A stretch of DNA of 64,000 nt, taken from positions 62,001 to 126,000 of the forward strand of contig NZ_JAJQJS010000002.1 in NCBI RefSeq assembly GCF_022828325.1. Reading direction: 5' to 3'. This document shows, piece after piece, positions 8,677 to 15,692 of this stretch. Below the pieces are notes generated by a model that saw nothing but the letters and a program-made list of their open reading frames with translations, was not told the origin of the DNA and did no database searches. This stretch comes from Candidatus Nanosynbacter sp. TM7-076 (GTDB taxonomy: Bacteria; Patescibacteriota; Saccharimonadia; Saccharimonadales; Saccharimonadaceae). The position numbers were made by a program, and so were the translations under genes. Position 1 is the stretch's first letter, and each line of letters opens with the position of its first letter.

Positions 8677-9638
8677 TATATTTCCCTTTCTTGAATTGGC
8701 ATAGCATGAAGCACCGTGCCAGCATATAAAATTCCAGCCTTTGCCCCAATTTTCATAACCACTGAACTAGCGTTCGCACTGCCCATAATCACAGAGTTTT
8801 TCAAATTACCACTTCGCGCCCATTCACTCAAAAATCCCGACGCAAACGCATCTCCAGCGCCAGTTCTGTCAATTGACGGCCTGTCGTCGTACATTAGCGC
8901 TCGCACGATAGTTTTTCCATCGCTTGCGATTGAGCCGTTTACGCCGTCTGTCACCAAAACGACCGGAACTAATCTCAAACCTCTTCTAACCAAGGCTTCT
9001 AAATCCTCGCCAGACACCAATTGCTGCATTTCTTCTTTATTAAGCGTCAAAACGTCGACATCAGACAATAATCCCAGCAATTTATCCTTTTGCGCCAATT
9101 CTTTCTTCCCAGGATTAAAGCAGATTTTCATATCGCGACGCTTAGCTTGCTGGAATAATTTGTGAAGCATCGGCATATTTCCCGCCAAAGTCGAAACGTA
9201 TAGCCAATCCGCGTCCTCTTCAGACAAATCAAAATCCGCCTCATGATAATGTGTTGAAGCGCCGCGGTATGTTAAAATTGTCCGCTCGCCATTTGAAGCT
9301 AGTAGTAAAACTGAATATCCCGTGCTATATTTTGGCGAATACCTCACCAAATGCGTGTCGATATTTTCCTTATCCAAATCCGCAATTACTGCTTGCCCCG
9401 CCGGATCATGGCCGATTGCACCCATAAAACTAGCATAATGACCTTGTCTGGAAAACGTTACTGCGGCGTTCGTAGCTCCGCCGCCAGTCGAAAAATGAAT
9501 CTGATTTACGTCGGCTTTCGCACCCAAATCCAGTCGCGCAAAACAGTGTTCTGGACTTTCGCAAACTGGCGTCAGTGCGTCCGATTGGCTTAAAAATACG
9601 TCTTGAATCGCCGCACCAACGGTGATGATTTTCGCCAT
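8676..9638 (-). CDS. PfkB-family carbohydrate/nucleoside kinase
   Basis: A 320-aa kinase of the ribokinase/PfkB fold. It has the first signature STGGGATNAAVTFSRQG (about residues 50-65) and the second signature DRTGAGDAFASGFLSEW, whose Asp is the catalytic base and whose GAGD forms the anion hole. Substrates in this family include fructose-6-phosphate, ribose and adenosine; the sequence alone does not decide which. It lies one base inside the aldolase stop codon (TAATG), so a sugar-phosphate role (phosphofructokinase-like or ribokinase-like) is likely. Length is normal. Confidence 0.9.
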   Translation of the reverse strand: MAKIITVGAAIQDVFLSQSDALTPVCESPEHCFARLDLGAKADVNQIHFSTGGGATNAAVTFSRQGHYASFMGAIGHDPAGQAVIADLDKENIDTHLVRYSPKYSTGYSVLLLASNGERTILTYRGASTHYHEADFDLSEEDADWLYVSTLAGNMPMLHKLFQQAKRRDMKICFNPGKKELAQKDKLLGLLSDVDVLTLNKEEMQQLVSGEDLEALVRRGLRLVPVVLVTDGVNGSIASDGKTIVRALMYDDRPSIDRTGAGDAFASGFLSEWARSGNLKNSVIMGSANASSVVMKIGAKAGILYAGTVLHAMPIQEREI

Positions 9639-10549
9639 TAAACCACCGCCTTTCTGACGGAATTAAACGCCTTAATCTTTGACTCCACCACTTCCTGTAC
9701 GGCGGCATAAACTGGCGGCATTAACTTAACGATAGCATACTCATTTGGATTTTCTCGCAAGGTTTTCTCCAAAGTCGTTCGGAAAGCGTAACGCATATCA
9801 GAATTGATATTGATTTTAGAAACGCCAATTTTCGCAGCATCCTCAAAATAATGTAGCGGCGTGCCAGACCCACCGTGCAATGAAATCTGACAATGAATCG
9901 CCTCACGAATGTCAGCCAACAAATCCAAATCCAACACTTTCGGAACTGGATATTTGCCGTGCAAATTGCCAATCGCCGCCGCAAAAGTGTCAATTCCAGT
10001 CGCCTCGACAAACGCACGCGCACCCTCTGGCGTAGAAAAAGTCTTTTTTATTTCTTCGTAATTTATATCTTCCGTATGGACATTTGAACTTCCGCCAAAA
10101 TAATGCGGCTCAGATTCCACTAGCGCACCAGTAAACTTGGCATATTCAACAACTTCACGAGTTTTCGCAATAATTTCCTCGTCCGAAGCGTCGTGATTTG
10201 CCTGAGAAATATCAATATGGATAAATTCGTACCCTGCGTCAATCGCTCGCTTACAGCCCTCAACCGTCGGACCATGGTCCAGATTCAAATACATTTCAAT
10301 TCCGTACTCAGCCTTATAATTGTCCACCGAATCGCGAACGTTCTCTAGACCCATAGCCTTCACTTCGGCGTCAGAAACCTCAACCAACACTGGCGATTGG
10401 AGTTTTTGCGCCGCCCGCGCCACCGCAATCAGCGTCTCTTGATTGTCAATATTAAACGCCCCAACCGCAAAGCGTTGCGCTCGTGTTCGCTGCATTAAAT
10501 GACGCGCCCGCGTCGTGTTTTTCCGAATATCTGAAATCGATAATCCCAT
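9638..10549 (-). CDS. fba: Class II fructose-bisphosphate aldolase
   Basis: About 303 aa from MGLSISDIRKNTTRARHLMQ. Family marks are AVGAFNIDNQETL, the metal/substrate region YLNLDHGPTVEGC, ISLHGGSGTP, and ININSDMRYAF. It splits fructose-1,6-bisphosphate to triose phosphates with a divalent metal. The start is set at 10549 because AGGGGGC precedes it and because the promoter (10575-10603) lies between this ATG and a longer in-frame alternative at 10615. It is first in a three-gene operon with the PfkB kinase and the 159-aa protein. The divergent GC-rich unit 1 starts just upstream. Confidence 0.93.
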   Translation of the reverse strand: MGLSISDIRKNTTRARHLMQRTRAQRFAVGAFNIDNQETLIAVARAAQKLQSPVLVEVSDAEVKAMGLENVRDSVDNYKAEYGIEMYLNLDHGPTVEGCKRAIDAGYEFIHIDISQANHDASDEEIIAKTREVVEYAKFTGALVESEPHYFGGSSNVHTEDINYEEIKKTFSTPEGARAFVEATGIDTFAAAIGNLHGKYPVPKVLDLDLLADIREAIHCQISLHGGSGTPLHYFEDAAKIGVSKININSDMRYAFRTTLEKTLRENPNEYAIVKLMPPVYAAVQEVVESKIKAFNSVRKAVV

Positions 10550-10574
10550 ACTGCCCCCTAAAATACTTATGGTA

Positions 10575-10603
10575 ATTATATCAATTACCGCCCGCCATGC
10601 CAA
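10575..10603 (-). promoter_or_regulatory. Promoter of the fba operon
   Basis: On the minus strand TTGGCA (10598-10603), a 17-base spacer and TATAAT (10575-10580) form a near-consensus promoter. It decides the fba start. The -35 box of the divergent unit 1 promoter lies only six bases away (10609-10614), so the two polymerases would interfere. Confidence 0.8.
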
Positions 10604-10608
10604 GAGAG

Positions 10609-10639
10609 TTGACATTATGTTATTTTGGTGATAACATAA
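10609..10639 (+). promoter_or_regulatory. Promoter/operator of GC-rich unit 1
   Basis: Perfect TTGACA (10609-10614), a 17-base spacer and TAACAT (10632-10637). A perfect inverted repeat, TTATGTTA (10615-10622) and TAACATAA (10632-10639) separated by 9 bases, fills the spacer and covers the -10 box, as an operator would. The same layout (TTGAC, 17 bases, palindrome over -10, then AGCTTT) occurs at units 2 and 3. Confidence 0.65.
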
Positions 10640-10649
10640 AATAGCTTTC

Positions 10650-10694
10650 GCTCAAGGCTTTGTCTTAGGGCGGAAGAGCCCTTTAGCTTTGAGC
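10650..10694 (+). promoter_or_regulatory. Structured 5' leader of unit 1
   Basis: GCTCAAGGCT (10650-10659) pairs with AGCTTTGAGC (10685-10694) over 10 bp including one G-U pair. It encloses a second hairpin AGGGC/GCCCT (10667-10671 with 10678-10682). The ribosome site AGGAGG follows at about 10704. The leader could control stability or translation; no known riboswitch class is recognised. Confidence 0.55.
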
Positions 10695-10712
10695 TTCAGT
10701 AGAGGAGGGAAC

Positions 10713-10958
10713 ATGAACCCCGTAGTACGAGCAGTTTATTTCATGGGGAACTCGTTTTTGATTATTGTTGCACTGCTATCCGCAGTGTGGTGGGTGATTG
10801 TCACCCATCTCTACGTAGCCTACGGACTACCGGCGGCGCTGGCGTTCGCGATGGGGAGCACCATACTCCCCGCCGCGGCCATCGGCATGAAACATCACGA
10901 CCACCACGACGGGTACGACCACCACGAGGGGTGCAACTCCAGGTGTGACCGTAGGTGA
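10713..10958 (+). CDS. Unit 1 protein: small two-helix membrane protein with His/Asp/Cys tail
   Basis: An 81-aa protein starting MNPVVRAVYFMGNSF, with two predicted membrane helices (about residues 10-36 and 40-60) and a tail rich in His and Asp (KHHDHHDGYDHHEGCNSRC) that could bind metal. AGGAGGGAAC before ATG 10713 sets the start. The codons are GC-rich (GCG, GGG, CTG, CTC, CCC), unlike the AT-ending codons of the flanking fba and tkt genes, which suggests foreign origin. It is alone between its own promoter and its own terminator. No family is recognised; phage or mobile-element small membrane proteins look similar. Confidence 0.75.
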   Translation: MNPVVRAVYFMGNSFLIIVALLSAVWWVIVTHLYVAYGLPAALAFAMGSTILPAAAIGMKHHDHHDGYDHHEGCNSRCDRR

Positions 10959-10967
10959 CACACACAA

Positions 10968-11033
10968 CCCGCCAGGACTACCGCTTTGAGGTCTTTAATT
11001 AGATCTTGGCAGTAGCTCCTGGCGGGCTTTTCA
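10968..11033 (+). terminator. Compound terminator of unit 1
   Basis: The arms CCCGCCAGGA (10968-10977) and TCCTGGCGGG (11017-11026) pair perfectly and are followed by CTTTT. Inside are CTAC/GTAG and a further hairpin AGGTCT-TTAATT-AGATCT. This three-tier layout is also seen at unit 3 (34604-34677). The end touches the stop codon of the convergent tktC gene. Confidence 0.8.
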
Positions 11034-11993
11034 TTGGAGAAAATTGACAACACTACGAACAATTGAATCGACATCCAAACCGTGCTTTTTCCACAATTCA
11101 GACATTTTACCCGACTCGCCAAATGTATCATTGACGCCAATTCGCTTCATCTTCACCGGCAAATTCTCACTAAGAACTTCTGCCACGCTTGAGCCAAATC
11201 CACCAACAATCTGCCCCTCTTCCGCCGTAATGACAGCTTGGCATTTTTGAGCCGCATCAAGCACAGCATCCTCGTCCAGCGGCTTAATCGTCGGAAAATG
11301 AATCACTTCTGCCCGAATGTCATATTCATTCGCCAGTTTTTCCGCCGCCAACAGTAATTGATAAGTCATCACGCCAGTTCCAAACAAGGCAACACCTTTG
11401 CCGCGCCTCAACGTATAACTTTTTCCAATCTCAAAAGTAGATTGACTTAAGAATAGCGGCGTTTTTTCTCTTGGCAATCTTACGTAATTCGGGCGTTTAT
11501 CTCCAGCCATTGCCGCCGCGATCAGCTTGGCTTCATTAGCATCACCAGGCGCCAAAACCACCATATTAGGCAAGCTTCGCATCAGCGCAATATCTTCCAG
11601 CATTTGATGTGTTGCGCCGTCCGGACCAACATTTAACCCCGCATGAGAGCCTATCAGCTTAACTGGCTGATTGTTCAGACAAATAGTCGTGCGAATCTGT
11701 TCCCAGTTGCGACCCGGACTAAACGCCGCATAACTAGCTGCAAACGGAATATTTCCCATAGCCGCCAGCCCAGACGCCACAGTAACCAAATTCTGCTCCG
11801 CTACGCCAACTTCAATTGCCCGCGGTTTCCCGATTTCCTCATAAAACCTGCCAAAGCCAACGCTCTCCATCAAATCCGCGCTCAGCGCCACCACCAAATT
11901 ATTTTTCTTCGCAATATCAACCAGGCCTTCGCCAAGGCCAACGCGAATTGCTGCAAACTCTGAATTCTGCCAATTCTCCATTAAGAAACTCAT
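11031..11993 (-). CDS. Transketolase, C-terminal subunit (split enzyme)
   Basis: About 320 aa from MSFLMENWQNSEFAAIRVGL. It carries the pyrimidine-binding and C-terminal domains of transketolase: LVVALSADLMES, RAIEVGVAEQNLVTVASGLA (the catalytic Glu in VGVAEQN), and QIVGGFGSSVAEVLSEN. With the N-terminal subunit it transfers two-carbon units between sugar phosphates. The start at 11993 overlaps the stop of the N-terminal gene by four bases (ATGA), so the halves are co-translated. Split transketolases are known in archaea and several bacteria. Unit 1's terminator ends at its stop codon. Confidence 0.93.
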   Translation of the reverse strand: MSFLMENWQNSEFAAIRVGLGEGLVDIAKKNNLVVALSADLMESVGFGRFYEEIGKPRAIEVGVAEQNLVTVASGLAAMGNIPFAASYAAFSPGRNWEQIRTTICLNNQPVKLIGSHAGLNVGPDGATHQMLEDIALMRSLPNMVVLAPGDANEAKLIAAAMAGDKRPNYVRLPREKTPLFLSQSTFEIGKSYTLRRGKGVALFGTGVMTYQLLLAAEKLANEYDIRAEVIHFPTIKPLDEDAVLDAAQKCQAVITAEEGQIVGGFGSSVAEVLSENLPVKMKRIGVNDTFGESGKMSELWKKHGLDVDSIVRSVVNFLQ

Positions 11994-12826
11994 TCGCCAC
12001 CTTCTTCTCTCAATTGAGCAAGTGCTCGCTTCGCTTCCTCGGCGTTTGGAGATTTTCCATGCCAACGGTAATCATATTCCATAAAATCAACGCCACGACC
12101 AGGAACTGTATGGGCAATTATCACACTCGGCTGCCGAGAATTCTTTGCCTTATCAATCGCCTGAATTATCGACGAATGATTATGTCCGTCAATCTCCTGC
12201 GCATCCCAGCCAAAACTTCGCCATTTATCAGCCAACTCACCTAGCGGCATTACCTTCTCTGTGTCGCCACCAATTTGAATATTATTTCTATCAACAATCG
12301 CAATCAAATTCGCCAGATTATATTTTTTCGCAAACATCGCAGCTTCCCAAATATTCCCTTCATCCAGCTCGCCATCGCCCAAACTACAGTAAACAAACCG
12401 CTCAGAATTGCCACCCAAATATTGTAGTGAATACGCCATACCGGCCGCCTGACTTAGACCACATCCCAGAGGACCGCTAGTCGTTTCAATTCCCGCCAGA
12501 CTGCCGCGTTCTGGATGGCCTTGAAGTTTGGAGCCAAATTTTCGCAAATTAGCCAACTCTTTTTTGTCAAAAAATCCCCGCTCCGCCAGCGTGGCATACA
12601 AAAGTGGCGCATAATGACCATTGCTCATCACGAAAATATCCCGGTCTTCCCAATTAGGATTCTCAGGATCTAGTCGCATGGCATGAAAATACAAAACCGC
12701 CATAACGTCAGCAAACCCCAAGCAGCCAGCAGAATGCCCCGAACCAGCCTCAGATAGCTCACGAATAACAGATCGACGTAATTTCTGTGATATTTTCTTC
12801 AGATTAGTCGTAGTGTCAATATCCAT
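11990..12826 (-). CDS. Transketolase, N-terminal (thiamine diphosphate-binding) subunit
   Basis: A 278-aa protein with EAGSGHSAGCLGFADVMAVL near residue 30, MSNGHYAPLLYATLAERGFF, and the thiamine diphosphate motif SLGDGELDEGNIWEAAMFA followed by AIVDRNNIQ. It makes half of the active site with the 11031-11993 product. Its ATG overlaps the rpe stop by one base, giving an rpiB-rpe-tktN-tktC operon for the non-oxidative pentose phosphate pathway. The length fits split transketolases. Confidence 0.94.
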   Translation of the reverse strand: MDIDTTTNLKKISQKLRRSVIRELSEAGSGHSAGCLGFADVMAVLYFHAMRLDPENPNWEDRDIFVMSNGHYAPLLYATLAERGFFDKKELANLRKFGSKLQGHPERGSLAGIETTSGPLGCGLSQAAGMAYSLQYLGGNSERFVYCSLGDGELDEGNIWEAAMFAKKYNLANLIAIVDRNNIQIGGDTEKVMPLGELADKWRSFGWDAQEIDGHNHSSIIQAIDKAKNSRQPSVIIAHTVPGRGVDFMEYDYRWHGKSPNAEEAKRALAQLREEGGE

Positions 12827-13476
12827 TAAAGCACGCTCGTTTTATTAATCTCCTGCTGTAATCTGGAGAAAATAGCGCGAGGATCTGATGATTTCTGAAT
12901 AACACCGCCAGCATTCAAAACATTCACACCACCCTGAACTAGGCTGTATGCATTATCTATAGACACTCCGCCGTCCCATCCGATCTCCACATTGGGATTA
13001 ATAGCTTTGATGAGTCGTATTTTTTCTAGCTGCATCAAACTAGCAGTTCCGCCAAATCGCCCCAGTTCACCGCTAAAAATCATCACATGATCTGCTATTT
13101 TTATCAATTCCTCAACAGTTCGTGGCACTGTCGGCTTTAATAGCGCCAGCCCCGCCATAATTCCAGCTTGACGAATCTGCATGAGCGCGGTTTTTACGTC
13201 ACCAGTAGCCTCTGCGTGAACAATAATCATATGCGGCCTTAAGGCAATCAACTTCGGAACATACTCAGTAACATCATTAACCATTGCGTGAATATCAATC
13301 ATCCAACCCTCTGGCGCCCATAATTCTGGAATGCCAACAGTCAAAGTTGGAGCAAATTCACCATCAGAAATGTCAATATGTACACGCTCAACAAGCCCAG
13401 TTATTTTATTAACCTGCTCTTTATATTGTTCGGCATTTTCTGCCAAAATTGCTGGTGCGATTACAGAATTACTCAT
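12826..13476 (-). CDS. rpe: Ribulose-phosphate 3-epimerase
   Basis: A 216-aa TIM-barrel protein with VERVHIDISDGEFAPTLTVG (catalytic Asp and metal ligands), HAMV, GLALLKPTVPRTVEEL, and the C-terminal phosphate-binding NVEIGWDGGVSIDNA. It interconverts ribulose-5-phosphate and xylulose-5-phosphate. Some classic residues differ (HIDISDGEF instead of HLDVMDGHF), so it is a divergent member, but the operon context with rpiB and transketolase supports the role. It overlaps rpiB by four bases. Confidence 0.88.
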   Translation of the reverse strand: MSNSVIAPAILAENAEQYKEQVNKITGLVERVHIDISDGEFAPTLTVGIPELWAPEGWMIDIHAMVNDVTEYVPKLIALRPHMIIVHAEATGDVKTALMQIRQAGIMAGLALLKPTVPRTVEELIKIADHVMIFSGELGRFGGTASLMQLEKIRLIKAINPNVEIGWDGGVSIDNAYSLVQGGVNVLNAGGVIQKSSDPRAIFSRLQQEINKTSVL

Positions 13477-13925
13477 GACAATTCATCCAACTGCGCATTG
13501 CGCCTGTTAAATCGCGGAGCATTCGCATAAGGAGTGTTCAGCCACGTTTCCACAATTCCTTTCCACGCCGATTCATTATCTTCCAAAACTCGCGCCGGCA
13601 AACATAAAACATTCGAATCGTTATCTTGGCGTGTCATTTTTGCCTCGAAAGCATCCCAAATCACACTGGCACGAATTCCTTTGAATCGGTTCGCTGCCAT
13701 ACACATTCCTTGACCGCCGCCGCAAATTAATATCGCACGCGGATCTTTACTATCATCACCAATGACCTTCAACGCCGCCGCCTGCGCGAATTGCGGAAAA
13801 TCGTCATCAGGATTTAATTCTACACCGCCAACGTCTTGAACGTCATAGCCATTCTTAACCAAATAGGCAAAAACTTTTTCCTTCAAAATAAAGCCACGAT
13901 GGTCAGATCCGAGATAGATTTTCAT
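13473..13925 (-). CDS. rpiB: Ribose-5-phosphate isomerase B (RpiB/LacAB family)
   Basis: A 150-aa protein starting MKIYLGSDHRGFILKEKV, with the active-site loop ILICGGGQGMCMAANRFKGI and the DNDSNVLCLPAR block of RpiB. It interconverts ribose-5-phosphate and ribulose-5-phosphate. TATACT (13932-13937) lies six bases before the ATG and TTGCAA is 17 bases further up, so the operon mRNA is probably leaderless. The loop Cys of classical RpiB may be the Cys in CGGGQG or in GQGMCM; which acts is not clear. GC-rich unit 2 diverges from this promoter. Confidence 0.92.
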   Translation of the reverse strand: MKIYLGSDHRGFILKEKVFAYLVKNGYDVQDVGGVELNPDDDFPQFAQAAALKVIGDDSKDPRAILICGGGQGMCMAANRFKGIRASVIWDAFEAKMTRQDNDSNVLCLPARVLEDNESAWKGIVETWLNTPYANAPRFNRRNAQLDELS

Positions 13926-14013
13926 AATTTTAGTATAAGCATTTTCGGTGATTTTTGCAAGGAAAAGTTAGGTATTTTATCAGAGGTAGGGTATAGCTAT
14001 TTGACAAAAAGTA

Positions 14014-14047
14014 TTGACATTTCGCGGCTGGTATGATATATATATCA
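14014..14047 (+). promoter_or_regulatory. Promoter/operator of GC-rich unit 2
   Basis: TTGACA (14014-14019), a 17-base spacer and TATATA (14037-14042). The 14-base perfect palindrome TGATATATATATCA (14034-14047) covers the -10 box. Positions 14030-14053 are identical, base for base, to 34075-34098 in front of unit 3. Confidence 0.7.
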
Positions 14048-14123
14048 GCTTTTCAAACCGTGAAAAGCAACTAACCGGGGAGTTCACCCCGGTTGAGGTC
14101 GCGGTTCTGAAAGGCCGCACCTC
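14048..14123 (+). promoter_or_regulatory. Three-hairpin 5' leader of unit 2
   Basis: Three consecutive hairpins are visible: GCTTTTCA/TGAAAAGC (14048-14068, loop AACCG), AACCGGGG/CCCCGGTT (14073-14094), and GAGGT..GCGG with CCGC..ACCTC (14095-14123). The first matches a hairpin with an AACC loop at the same place in unit 3. An AAAGGAG ribosome site follows. The leader may stabilise the mRNA or act as a cis regulator. Confidence 0.6.
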
Positions 14124-14147
14124 AAAATTTCTCTGAAAGGAGAAATC

Positions 14148-14489
14148 GTGTCTACTGCTCGTAGTACACTCATTATTCTGCTGCTTGCCGTGTTCGGGTT
14201 GACCGGGTTGACCGGATGTGCAGACGTCAGCGACGTCTGGACTCAGGACCTTGTCAAGGCGGGGTTCACCGACCCCGTCCCCATCAATGACTCGGGGGAA
14301 GCCGCAGGGGTAATCATGGCCTCGGCCGGCAGTTGTAGGATTCGGTTTGTCATCGACAGGCAAACCGACACAATATACGCGGAGGTCCCGGGCAGTGATA
14401 TCTCTGACGAACCTTCGTTCGTCAGAAGCCCATCACTTGAAATCTTGAAGCAGGACGAGAGATTCTCGTCCTGCTTCGGAGAAGATTGA
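14148..14489 (+). CDS. Unit 2 protein: small lipoprotein, function unknown
   Basis: A 113-aa protein starting at GTG 14148 with AAAGGAG five bases upstream. The N-terminus STARSTLIILLLAVFGLTGL ends in the lipobox LTGC, so residue 24 is the likely lipidated Cys. The mature part is acidic (VWTQDLVKAGFTDPVPINDS) with later cysteines at SCRIRF and SSCFGED. Codon choice is GC-rich and unlike the flanking rpiB and gapdh genes. The coding strand also contains two perfect 10-bp inverted repeats (14403-14426 and 14451-14473). No family is recognised; small actinobacterial or phage-borne lipoproteins look similar. Confidence 0.72.
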   Translation: MSTARSTLIILLLAVFGLTGLTGCADVSDVWTQDLVKAGFTDPVPINDSGEAAGVIMASAGSCRIRFVIDRQTDTIYAEVPGSDISDEPSFVRSPSLEILKQDERFSSCFGED

Positions 14490-14552
14490 GGCGCCGCGCC
14501 AGCAGAAGGCGCGCTAAGATAAATATTCTGTAAAACCGCCAAATCCCGGCGT

Positions 14553-14590
14553 CCCCGCACTGTCATAGTGCGGGGTTATTTCCTTTTTGG
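14553..14590 (+). terminator. Terminator of unit 2
   Basis: CCCCGCACT (14553-14561) and AGTGCGGGG (14567-14575) form a perfect 9-bp stem with a 5-base loop, followed by TTATTTCCTTTTT. It separates unit 2 from the convergent gapdh gene. Confidence 0.85.
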
Positions 14591-14599
14591 AAGATGTCC

Positions 14600-15622
14600 T
14601 TATTCACTCTTTTTCAGATAATACGCCACATCCGCCACTAGTTCAACCAGCCGGTTCGAATAGCCCCATTCATTATCGTACCAGACCATAACCTTGATCA
14701 GATTACCACCAACTACCTTCGTCAACGGAAGATCGACAATCCCCGAATATGAATTGCCAATGAAGTCACGGCTCACCAAAGGTTCCTCAGAAACACCCAA
14801 AATGCCTTGATAGAAATTACTCTGGGCGGCTTTTTTGAACGCGTCATTTACCTGCTCGACAGTCACATCACGTCGCAGAAGCGCCGTCACGTCGCTAAGC
14901 GACACCACTGGAGTCGGTACGCGCACACTAAGTCCGTCAAATTTTCCAGTTAGCTGCGGCAAGGTTTTAGTTACAGCAATTGCGGCGCCAGTCGTAGTCG
15001 GGACAATATTTTCGGCGGCATTGCGACCTTCCCTAAGATCCTTGGATGGCGCATCCTGAAGCTTTTGACTAGCCGTATAACTATGCACCGTCGTTAGCAT
15101 TGACTTTTCAACGCCAAACTCCGCGTCCAAAATCGCCATAACCGCGCCCAAAGAATTGGTCGTACAGCTAGCATTAGACACGATTGGCGTTGCGTTTTTT
15201 ACCTTGTCATCATTAGTTCCCAAAACAATCGTATCGACCCCCTCAGACTTCGTCGGACCACTGATAACCACACGCTTTGCGCCAGCCGTTAAGTGCTTGC
15301 CCGCGCCATCTTTATCGGTGAAAAATCCTGTCGATTCAATCACCACATCAATTCCCAAATCTCGCCACGGCAGATTTTCTGGATCTTTCTCAGCCAGCAC
15401 CTTAACCGACTTACCCTCAATAATCAGCTCGTTTTCCGTAAAATCAACTTGACGTCCGTACTCGCCGTAATTGCTATCATGCTTCAACAAATAAGCCAAC
15501 GTTTTCGTGTCAGTCAAATCATTGATCGCAACAATTTCCAAGTCGCTTCGCTCGTTCGCAATCTTAAACGCATTGCGTCCGATTCGCCCGAAGCCGTTAA
15601 TTGCTATTCTCGTTACAGCCAT
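14600..15622 (-). CDS. gap: Glyceraldehyde-3-phosphate dehydrogenase (NAD-type)
   Basis: A 340-aa protein with the NAD-binding start RIAINGFGRIGRNAFKIA, the active-site block IVSNASCTTNSLGAVMAIL (catalytic Cys), RVPTPVVSLSDVTALL and WYDNEWGYSNRLVEL. It oxidises glyceraldehyde-3-phosphate to 1,3-bisphosphoglycerate in glycolysis. GGGAGGGCGAT precedes the ATG. Its promoter has TATAAT at 15664-15669 on the minus strand, 12 bases from the divergent rel -10 box. Length and motifs are typical. Confidence 0.97.
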   Translation of the reverse strand: MAVTRIAINGFGRIGRNAFKIANERSDLEIVAINDLTDTKTLAYLLKHDSNYGEYGRQVDFTENELIIEGKSVKVLAEKDPENLPWRDLGIDVVIESTGFFTDKDGAGKHLTAGAKRVVISGPTKSEGVDTIVLGTNDDKVKNATPIVSNASCTTNSLGAVMAILDAEFGVEKSMLTTVHSYTASQKLQDAPSKDLREGRNAAENIVPTTTGAAIAVTKTLPQLTGKFDGLSVRVPTPVVSLSDVTALLRRDVTVEQVNDAFKKAAQSNFYQGILGVSEEPLVSRDFIGNSYSGIVDLPLTKVVGGNLIKVMVWYDNEWGYSNRLVELVADVAYYLKKSE

Positions 15623-15692
15623 ATCGCCCTCCCTGTTAGATATTTTCGCTTTAGCTTTTCTTAATTATACTACAAAGTTGTATAATATAAAT

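Noticed and set aside
10549..10615. Longer fba start at 10615
   Set aside because: The fba promoter (10575-10603) lies inside this extension, and AGGGGGC directly precedes the ATG at 10549.
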